Assembly (NCBI GenBank): GCA_013178095.1
Contig: JABLXK010000003.1
Location: 62,001 to 126,000 of the forward strand
DNA length: 64,000 bases
Direction: 5' to 3'
DNA from: Anaerolineae bacterium
GTDB taxonomy: Bacteria > Chloroflexota > Anaerolineae > Anaerolineales > Anaerolineaceae
The position numbers and the translations under genes were made by a program. Shown piece by piece: positions 16,867 through 24,120 of this stretch (the first letter of the stretch is position 1; every line of letters starts with the position of its first letter). The notes under the pieces are model-generated. The model did no database searches and was not told the DNA's origin. It was given only the letters and a program-made list of their open reading frames with translations.

Positions 16867-19769
16867 TGCATGACTCCTGGTGTTTTGAGTGGAAGCGTGA
16901 ATGTAAACGTGCTGCCTTTCCCCCAACGGCTTTTCAACCAGATCTTGCCCCCCAATTTTTCAACCAGGCGCTTGCAAATCGAGAGGCCCAAACCGGTTCC
17001 TTCATATTTGCGGGATAGACCGCTGTCGATTTGCTGGAAAGGTTTGAACAGTCTTTCCTGATCGTTCTCTTTGATCCCGATACCGGTATCGATTATGCTG
17101 ATAACAATCTTCTTTTTCTTAATTGTACATTCAAGACGAACTTCGCCCTCATTGGTGAACTTTACGGCATTATTCAGCAGGTTCAACAAGATCTGTTCCA
17201 CGCGGCGTTGATCGCTGACGATTATCCCAACCTCAGGCTGGATGTCTGCTGTCACGGTTAACGCTTTCATTTCAGCCAGGGGGGTAATGGTTTGGATCGC
17301 TTTTTCAATGCTATCCTTCAAATTGAATGCATCGCTGCTGATTACCAATTGCCCGGCCTCGATCTTGGAGATGTCTAGAATATCATTAATCAGATTCAAT
17401 AGATGATTAGCGCTGTTCTGAACCATGTGCAGCTGTTTGGTTTGTTCATCATTCAGCGAACCGACCAGCCCCTGCAATAGAATGCCGGTGAACCCAATGA
17501 TAGAGTTCAACGGCGTGCGCAACTCGTGCGACATGCTTGCCAGAAAAGCGGATTTCAACCGGTCTGCTTCCTGGGCTTTCTCGTAAAGGCTGGCATTTTG
17601 AATGGCGATTGAGGCTTGATCGGCGAGCATCATGATTCGATTGAGGTCGCCGGATTGGAACGTCCTTTTTCCTTTTCCATTGATGACGGACAAGGTTCCG
17701 ATCATGGTGTCCGCGATTTTCAGCGGGGCTGCGGCAATGGATTGATCCTGCATGCGTTTGGAATGGGATAGGGCAAGCCCGCTGTGCCGCTCATCCTTCA
17801 GCACATTCCGCGAAAGCACCGGTTTTTTCTCCCTGAATACCCAGCCATTGACGCTCTGGCTGAATTCTTCATAGCTGAATTCCTGCAGTTCTCCCTGTGT
17901 GAAACCGCTGCCGACGATGTTCCTGAAATCATCACTTCCTTCATCAGCAAGGAAAAGGATGCACCTGTCGGCGTCGGTGATATTTCTGGCAGCATCCGTG
18001 ATGATCTGCAGGGTGGCCTTTAAATCCAGCGTTGAGGTGATCTCTTTTCCGACTTTATAGAGCGTTTCCAACTCATTTGCTTTTCTTTGAATTTCCCGAG
18101 TTGCGAGATTGATCTGTTCAACCAAATCAGCCGCATGACGCTGGATTTTCTGATGCATCCTGGCGTTATCGATTGCGATGGCGGCATAATCCGCGAAAGT
18201 TTTTAATGTTTCCAAATGCACCGGGGTGAAGAATCCGGGTTCTGCGCTATCCACATTCAGGAAACCGATCACTTGATCTCTGACAATAATCGGTGAACCC
18301 GCATACGAATGCAGGAAATCCTGGCCTTCCAGGGTTATCCAATTCTTGTATTTTGCGGTATCCCGCACGATGATCGGTTTTTTCTTTTCAAGCATCTGAC
18401 GCAGAGTGAAGACATCCTCAATGTTTAAGCTGGCCTTCGCCATGGCATCCTGCAAGCCGAATTTTTCATAACCGCGCGATCGGCAAATATAAGCCTTACC
18501 CTTTTCAAGCAGCATGATATTGGCTGAATCATTCGGAACAACCTGGCTGACCTGTTCCAAAATGAAATCGAGAACCGTGTCGAAATCGAGCGTCTTAATC
18601 ATGACCGCGATTGATTGAGTCAAAGCTTGGGCCAGGTCGCGTTCCTGCTTCAAGTCATTTTCGATTTCCATGCGCGCGGCTATCATCCGGTTATAAACCG
18701 AACTTAATTGACCGATCTCATCTTTTGACCTTACCTGCGCCAGTTGGTACTGTTCTTTTGTTAGTGCGTTTTGTTGGGTGACACGACTCAATTCGATCAG
18801 CGGTTTGGAGATAAATATATCCAACCCATAAATCGACAATATCCCAAAGAGCAGGATTGTAATGAGAAGGCTGATCAATGGCGGGTTTATGGCCGATTTT
18901 TGCACTTCCTGGTTGACAACCGACACCGGTATGACAGCGATGATTTTCCAGCCCAATTTTGGGGATGTATGGAAGAAATAGTAGTATTCACCAAAGCTGA
19001 AGGTACCCTGTTCCTGGGTCAACAGAAGTGCGGTATTTTCCGGCAGGATTGTTGAAATGTTCTGAAACAGATGATCCGGATTTTTTGAAGCCAGGATGAC
19101 CCCGTTGGGATCAAGGATCATGGGTTGGCCATCGTACCCGATTTTAAAATCGGAGATATAGTTGGTCAGGTTAACCAGCGTGATATCCGCGCCAATTACA
19201 GCGAACATCTCATTATCCTGATTGAACAAGGCTTTAACAATTCCAATGTTTACATCCGGGGCAGTGAGGGATGAATATGGTTCAGTCATCATGATTTTTC
19301 CTGGATTCTCTTTTGCCAGGGTATACCACGGCCGAGAACGCGGGTCATATTGCGTGGGAGCACTTCGCGGGTGCGAGCGCACAAAATCACCGTTTTCATA
19401 ACCGATGTAAACGGAATTCACATAGGTGCGGCTGGTACGGTAAGCGTTCAGAACGTTAATAATGCTCTGTTCCAGTACGCCTATATGGTATTCAAAAGTA
19501 GCTTCATCCGCATTAAGGAAGTTGGTGAATTGGTTTCCCCCGCTGGAACGGATCAGATCGTTTTCGGAGAGCGCCTGGATGTCATTCTCGGCTTCATTGA
19601 CAAAACTCGTCAACGCGAAATCGAACAGTTCAAGTTGTTTTTGGACATTCCCGCCGATATCGAGAATTTTTATTTTACGAAATTCATAGTAAGTCCACGC
19701 TCCCATCACGAGCAGGACAATCAATCCGGTCAGGGAATACATTACCAACAATTTCTTGCGCAGGGTCAT
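16863..19769 (-). CDS. Membrane sensor histidine kinase (dCache-HAMP-GAF-GAF)
   Basis: 968 residues. One transmembrane helix near 7-25, an extracytoplasmic double-cache-like region (about 35-285, with RPWYTLAKENPGKIMMTEPY), a second helix near 290-310, HAMP to about 370, GAF near 390-535, coiled coil, second GAF near 570-720, HisKA with SMSHELRTPLNSIIGF near 745, and HATPase with LLNLLNNAVKFT, DTGIGI and GTGLGLSICKRL. It should sense an external small ligand through the cache domain plus internal signals through the GAF domains. It is the first gene of a four-gene operon with two single receivers and a hybrid kinase. Confidence 0.93.
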   Translation of the reverse strand: MTLRKKLLVMYSLTGLIVLLVMGAWTYYEFRKIKILDIGGNVQKQLELFDFALTSFVNEAENDIQALSENDLIRSSGGNQFTNFLNADEATFEYHIGVLEQSIINVLNAYRTSRTYVNSVYIGYENGDFVRSHPRSAPTQYDPRSRPWYTLAKENPGKIMMTEPYSSLTAPDVNIGIVKALFNQDNEMFAVIGADITLVNLTNYISDFKIGYDGQPMILDPNGVILASKNPDHLFQNISTILPENTALLLTQEQGTFSFGEYYYFFHTSPKLGWKIIAVIPVSVVNQEVQKSAINPPLISLLITILLFGILSIYGLDIFISKPLIELSRVTQQNALTKEQYQLAQVRSKDEIGQLSSVYNRMIAARMEIENDLKQERDLAQALTQSIAVMIKTLDFDTVLDFILEQVSQVVPNDSANIMLLEKGKAYICRSRGYEKFGLQDAMAKASLNIEDVFTLRQMLEKKKPIIVRDTAKYKNWITLEGQDFLHSYAGSPIIVRDQVIGFLNVDSAEPGFFTPVHLETLKTFADYAAIAIDNARMHQKIQRHAADLVEQINLATREIQRKANELETLYKVGKEITSTLDLKATLQIITDAARNITDADRCILFLADEGSDDFRNIVGSGFTQGELQEFSYEEFSQSVNGWVFREKKPVLSRNVLKDERHSGLALSHSKRMQDQSIAAAPLKIADTMIGTLSVINGKGKRTFQSGDLNRIMMLADQASIAIQNASLYEKAQEADRLKSAFLASMSHELRTPLNSIIGFTGILLQGLVGSLNDEQTKQLHMVQNSANHLLNLINDILDISKIEAGQLVISSDAFNLKDSIEKAIQTITPLAEMKALTVTADIQPEVGIIVSDQRRVEQILLNLLNNAVKFTNEGEVRLECTIKKKKIVISIIDTGIGIKENDQERLFKPFQQIDSGLSRKYEGTGLGLSICKRLVEKLGGKIWLKSRWGKGSTFTFTLPLKTPGVMQ

Positions 19770-19929
19770 TGTCTTCTCAACTTTCCCTTGCTTTGGTTCA
19801 AAAATTCAGACCGTCAGGGTAATGCTATATAAAATAATAATCCTTCGTCATTATATAACAGAGGAAATCGTACAGAAAATAAGGTTTTTATAAAGGGGGA
19901 GGGCCTCGAATGAGAAAAGATTTGGATAA

Positions 19930-20730
19930 TTAGATTCCCGCGCCCCTTTCCAGAGCAGAAACTAAATCATCCACAAACTTAAGCGCGGGCATGCCGTCGA
20001 TGACGTCGTGATCGAAAGCAAGCGTGAGATGCAGGATGCTGCGCTTTTCGATTTTTCCAGCGATGAGCGCTTCTTTTTTATTAATTGTCCCGATCCCAAT
20101 GCTCAAGGGATGCATGCTGGTGGGGATGATCCAGCCGGAAATTTGCCCAAATGTTCCCAGCGAGGTCACCATGACCGAACCCATCATATCATTCACGCGT
20201 TTAGGATGGTTCAGAATAAACTTGCGCATGATGAACAGGCGCAGTCCTTGCGGTATGGCGGCACCGAGTTTGAGCAGCAGCCGGTTGGCGCCGCTGCCGA
20301 GCACATAATTGCCTTCGTGTTCTACCGGCTGTGCGACAGCCGCCTGTATTTCGTCGTTGAGTTGGACGGGCGATTTACGGTTGGCTTCTCTCAACACAAG
20401 CGGCAGGGGAACGGGCATGTTGTCGATGACCTTCTCGGCCACCGTGGAAACGTCCACGCTGCGCGGAACCCATATTGAATTGCGTCCTTTACGGATGCCA
20501 TTGATGGGCGGGTGTTGCGCCACCGTATCCGCGGTGACTTTGATGAACCAGGCCAGGAAAGATGTTTTCCGGCCGGGCACGCGCATCTGCTTGAGTTTTT
20601 GCAGCGCATCCGTCACGTCCACTTCCAATAGCGATCGGACGTAGTGTTTTTCCATGCTGATGCGGCCGGTATCAGCGGTGAAGACCCGCACGGCGGGATA
20701 ATGGATCTTTGTGAATTCTTCGTTGTTCAT
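19930..20730 (-). CDS. 2-oxoacid dehydrogenase E2-type acyltransferase domain protein
   Basis: 266 residues forming only the catalytic (chloramphenicol-acetyltransferase-like) core of an E2 subunit. The active-site signature is in FDHDVIDGMPALKF near the C-terminus (the HxxxDG motif). There is no lipoyl domain and no peripheral-subunit-binding domain, and no E1 or E3 gene lies near. Stand-alone E2-core proteins are known in several bacterial groups, but their acyl donors and acceptors are not established. It could be a free acyltransferase. The gene is monocistronic, about 160 bases upstream of nothing co-directed but the signalling operon. Confidence 0.8.
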   Translation of the reverse strand: MNNEEFTKIHYPAVRVFTADTGRISMEKHYVRSLLEVDVTDALQKLKQMRVPGRKTSFLAWFIKVTADTVAQHPPINGIRKGRNSIWVPRSVDVSTVAEKVIDNMPVPLPLVLREANRKSPVQLNDEIQAAVAQPVEHEGNYVLGSGANRLLLKLGAAIPQGLRLFIMRKFILNHPKRVNDMMGSVMVTSLGTFGQISGWIIPTSMHPLSIGIGTINKKEALIAGKIEKRSILHLTLAFDHDVIDGMPALKFVDDLVSALERGAGI

Positions 20731-20833
20731 TAAGATACTACACCCTGATTATCTTTTGCAGCAGTAATGCTTGCCATTTCTTTACAGATAGCATTCAGGT
20801 TTCAAATTCGGGGATGACAATTATTTTATTGGT

Positions 20834-21040
20834 TCAATCTTTTAAGACGAAGGTGATCTTCATGGTGACGCGATACTCGGCGATGTTACACTGCTCATCC
20901 ACAAGCACTTCCATATCTTGCACCCAGGCAGAACGCACGTTCTCGATTGTTTTATTCGCGCGCGCAACCCCCTCTTTTATTGCCTCGTCAAAACTTTTGG
21001 GAGAAGATGCCTTGATTTCGCTGATTTTGGCTACTGACAT
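20834..21040 (-). CDS. Dodecin
   Basis: A 68-residue protein matching the dodecin fold: SPKSFDEAIKEGVARANKTIENVRSAWVQDMEV, then a strand ending EYRVTMKITFVLKD. Dodecins assemble into hollow dodecamers that store or buffer riboflavin or FMN between paired tryptophans; the Trp of SAWV is conserved here. AACAAAGGAGG lies just upstream of the ATG. It is a single-gene unit. Confidence 0.93.
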   Translation of the reverse strand: MSVAKISEIKASSPKSFDEAIKEGVARANKTIENVRSAWVQDMEVLVDEQCNIAEYRVTMKITFVLKD

Positions 21041-21236
21041 GCTAAACCTCCTTTGTTAATTTCGGTATATCTCATTATATAAATTTGACGGGATTTTTAC
21101 TACCAAAAAGCCATCCGAATTGCTCAGAGAGCAAGAATAAGAACTACTTAACTTTGAATTTACCGGATTGTATTAATAATTTCAAAGTTATACAATACGA
21201 TAAGTAATGAAACTATTTCCTCGGGAGGGATTGGTG

Positions 21237-21701
21237 ATGGAGAATCTCAATTGGATCATTGTTACTGCGCTTTTTCTGAGTGGTTTGTTTTTTATCCTGA
21301 TGGCAGCCTTAAGATCACGGAAAGCAAAGCTGGCCGCGGAGAGTTGGCCGACAGCGGCAGGCGGCATTCTAAGTTCTGAGGTCGTCATCCATCGCAGCCA
21401 TAATACTCAGGGTCATACGAGCGTTAACTATGTGCCCAAAGTGACCTATGAATACCAGGTGAACGGGCAAAAATATACGGGCGATGGAATCGGATTTGGC
21501 ACAGCTACTTTCGGCAAGAAAAAGGCGGATGAGATTGCCGCAAAATATCCGCAGGGCGCGCCGGTAACGGTGTATTATGACCCGGCTAATCCTTCCAAAG
21601 CGGTGCTTGAAACCCGATCGGTAGGAGGCGGTAATTTCATTGCAATGGGAATTATCCTGATTGCCACGGGTTTCATGTATCTTTACGTTATTTCATCGTG
21701 A
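21237..21701 (+). CDS. DUF3592-type membrane protein
   Basis: A 154-residue protein with a helix at each end (residues about 5-25 and 133-152) around a soluble beta-rich middle with VTYEYQVNGQKYTGDGI and VTVYYDPANPSKAVLE, hallmarks of DUF3592. Its function is unknown in the family. The ORF track starts at 21207, but GGGAGGGA at 21223 sets ATG 21237 as the start. The N-terminal helix is followed by positive charges, suggesting the soluble middle sits in the cytoplasm if both termini cross the membrane. Confidence 0.82.
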   Translation: MENLNWIIVTALFLSGLFFILMAALRSRKAKLAAESWPTAAGGILSSEVVIHRSHNTQGHTSVNYVPKVTYEYQVNGQKYTGDGIGFGTATFGKKKADEIAAKYPQGAPVTVYYDPANPSKAVLETRSVGGGNFIAMGIILIATGFMYLYVISS

Positions 21702-21743
21702 ACTATTGAACTTCTGAATCTCTACGTACCGATCGATACCGCT

Positions 21744-22316
21744 TCAGCCCAAAGGAAAATTCTGGTAAGGATGCATCGGGGCCGGGCTGGTTGTGGGGAC
21801 CGGGTTTATTGCCAGATTCCTGGCAGGCGAGTTTTTCCCTCGCCGGGCGATTAACCTGCGCATGCGCGGCCGGTTGAAACGCTGCATGATGATGGGTACG
21901 AGGTTATTCAAAACGGCGTAGAGCACCATCAACCAACCGACAAAGACGTCGTTCCAAAGAAAGAAGAGAAAACCGGGAACGATCATTGCCCAATGGCAGA
22001 GTTCGGCGCGGATGCTTTCTCTGAGCCAGCTGATCAAATACTCCGGATCGTTGGTGGATAGGTGCTTGATGGAAAATGATCCGTGATACATCCTGGATCC
22101 GTCCGGTACGAGATCTTTCCAGGCCCGCACATGGAACAGCTTTTCGTAAATCTCACCGTTCTTTTCCCAGGCATACGACATGAAGAACCTTAAGTTCGGA
22201 TTCATCCATGCGTGCGGAATTTTGGTGCTGAGAAAGCCGATACTCAAATGGAAAAAAATCCAGGAAATGACGTCCATCAGGAAAGTTTGCGTAGGGGTGA
22301 GAAATAATTTTTGCAT
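21744..22316 (-). CDS. CrtO-like (glycosyl-diaponeurosporenoate) acyltransferase family protein
   Basis: About 190 residues with hydrophobic helices at both ends and a conserved middle: KNGEIYEKLFHVRAWKDLVPDG, then DPEYLISWLRESIRAELCHW and LVPIIMQRFNRPRMRRL. This pattern is that of the CrtO acyltransferase family, whose staphylococcal member adds a fatty acid to a carotenoid sugar. No carotenoid genes are nearby, so the acceptor here is unknown and may be another membrane glycolipid. The ORF track starts at 22376; MQKLFLTP (22316) gives a more usual N-terminus, though ribosome-site support is weak. Confidence 0.7.
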   Translation of the reverse strand: MQKLFLTPTQTFLMDVISWIFFHLSIGFLSTKIPHAWMNPNLRFFMSYAWEKNGEIYEKLFHVRAWKDLVPDGSRMYHGSFSIKHLSTNDPEYLISWLRESIRAELCHWAMIVPGFLFFLWNDVFVGWLMVLYAVLNNLVPIIMQRFNRPRMRRLIARRGKNSPARNLAINPVPTTSPAPMHPYQNFPLG

Positions 22317-22583
22317 GGTAAGTATCCGTTGCTTTGAAATCAGCTTGAGGATATAACTCTGGCATGGGTTTGTCATGCACCCAAAGTATTATGCAGGTAT
22401 TAATAGTCAGGTTTCGTATAAACACATGAAGAATCTCACCTTCCGGAAAAGCCGGGAAGTCATTTATAATTTTTCCGCAAGTTCAGCCTCGTAAATAATA
22501 AATCGGGCATCACCACTAGCACCTTTCTTGCGAAAGATTTCTTAAAACTGACTTAATAAAAAAATAGCAATTGAAGGAAGAAA

Positions 22584-23387
22584 ATGAAAAGAGTATTGAT
22601 TATTTTGGCAATAATAGCAGTAATTATTTTGGTCATGTGGCTGGGATTCCAAGTCAAACCGCAGCATTTCAAAGCCCTGGCCCAGCCGCAACCCGAAATG
22701 GAAACGATGGAAATACCGCAGGGGCTGCCCAAGCCGGTGGAGAATTTTTATCGATCCGTGTATGGAGAAAAAGCCTCCATCATCAATAGCGTGGTGATCA
22801 TCGGCCATGGGCGTGTGCGCCAATTCGGCATTTGGCTGCCGACCCGTTTCGCCATGATCCACAACGCGGGAAAAGATTACCGCCATTATTTCGAGGCGAC
22901 TTTTTTTGGTATTCCCGTATTGAAAATCAACGAAGGGTATATCGACGGGCAGAGTTTCTTTGAAAGCCCCATGGGGACGTATTATAACGATGCCAATTCG
23001 AACCAGGGAGCGAACCTGGCGTTGTGGGCGGAGGGCGCCTGGTTCCCGTCCTTGTGGATCAGCGACCCGCGCGCGCATTGGCAGGCCATTGACGACACCA
23101 CCACCGCGTTATTTGTTCCTTATGAAAAGAGTGAGGAGAATTTTATTGTGCGTTTCAATCCGCAAAGCGGGCTGATTGATTTAATGGAGGTCATGCGCTA
23201 CCGCTCCCCCGGCGATACCGATAAGGTCCTGTGGCTGACCAACGAGGTCAAATTGGCGGATGGCAGTGCCGTTTCTTACGCCACCTGGCTGGACGACGGC
23301 AAGCCCTGGGCGGAATTCGTGATTGACGACGTGCGTTTCAACCTGGACGTCAGCGACCTCATCCGCGCGCGCGGCTGGCAGGAATAA
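22584..23387 (+). CDS. Membrane-anchored conserved hypothetical protein (DUF6544-like)
   Basis: 267 residues with one N-terminal helix (VLIILAIIAVIILVMWLGF) and an extracytoplasmic-looking, beta-rich body containing GRVRQFGIWLPTRFAMIHNAGKD and ALWAEGAWFPSLW. This resembles the DUF6544/DUF6920 family of unknown function, a tentative match from memory. GAAGGAAGAAA precedes the ATG. It is a lone gene with no functional hints from its neighbours. Confidence 0.68.
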   Translation: MKRVLIILAIIAVIILVMWLGFQVKPQHFKALAQPQPEMETMEIPQGLPKPVENFYRSVYGEKASIINSVVIIGHGRVRQFGIWLPTRFAMIHNAGKDYRHYFEATFFGIPVLKINEGYIDGQSFFESPMGTYYNDANSNQGANLALWAEGAWFPSLWISDPRAHWQAIDDTTTALFVPYEKSEENFIVRFNPQSGLIDLMEVMRYRSPGDTDKVLWLTNEVKLADGSAVSYATWLDDGKPWAEFVIDDVRFNLDVSDLIRARGWQE

Positions 23388-23521
23388 GCCTGTGCCATAA
23401 ATGCCGCTATTGGGTTAGCTGTTCGAATAAGAATCCTCGTATAAAAATCACAAATCCCCAGGCAGATCGAGTGCTCCTGGGAATTTCTATATTCAATATT
23501 TGCGTATTACAATCTTCTCAC

Positions 23522-23960
23522 ATGAAAACACGCTACGCGCACACCAACCTGATCAGCCGGGATTGGAGAAAACTCTCCCAATTTTATATTGAAGTATTCG
23601 ACTGCCGCCCGGTGCCGCCGGGACGCGACCTGGCGGGCGAGTGGCTGGAGCAGGCCACACCTGACCGGCCAGCATTTGCGCCTGCCGAGTTACGGCGATG
23701 ATGGACCCACCCTGAAAATCTTTCAGTACGATGAGATGCTGGAAAAACCCCAGCCGCCCAGCGCCAACCACCTGGAATTAGGTCATCTGGCGTTCGAGGT
23801 CGGAAGCGTCGAAGCCGCCCTGCAGGAATTGAAACGCCGCGGCGGTGGGGAACTTGGCAAGGACATCACGAAGAAAATCGCCGGCGCGGGTACGATCACT
23901 TTCACTTACGCAACTGACCCGGAAGGCAACATCCTGGAGATCCAAAGTTGGCGTAAATAG
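23522..23960 (+). pseudogene. Frame-disrupted VOC/glyoxalase-family gene
   Basis: Two overlapping reading frames together make one vicinal-oxygen-chelate protein. The 5' part (MKTRYAHTNLISRDWRKLSQFY, to WLEQAT) is in frame 2. The 3' part (LTGQHLRLPSYGDDGPTLKIFQYD, HLAFEVGSVEAAL, YATDPEGNILEIQSW) is in frame 3. The break falls near 23655-23665, where family members normally have several more residues between the AT and HLRLP elements. A small deletion that also shifts frame is therefore more likely than a single base error. As written, the 5' frame stops at 23699-23701. VOC proteins act on small metabolites or resistance substrates. Confidence 0.72.
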
Positions 23961-23993
23961 TAGACAATAGCGGCTGCGTTTAAGATTTTCCGT

Positions 23994-24116
23994 TTATTTA
24001 TCGGCGCAAGTGGATTGGAAAACGATCATACTGTTTTCGCGGAAGGGCATATCCAGCAGGCAATCCACCAGCGGAATGCGGCGCGTACCATCTCCGCTTG
24101 CCGGATTGGGTACCAT
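23994..24116 (-). CDS. Possible 40-residue ORF after the molybdenum hydroxylase gene
   Basis: An ATG 4 bases past the hydroxylase stop opens a 40-codon frame (MVPNPASGDGTRR to FQSTCADK). It lacks a clear ribosome site and resembles nothing I recognise. It could be a coupled small protein, the remnant of a lost downstream subunit, or chance. Confidence 0.25.
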   Translation of the reverse strand: MVPNPASGDGTRRIPLVDCLLDMPFRENSMIVFQSTCADK

Positions 24117-24120
24117 CCAG

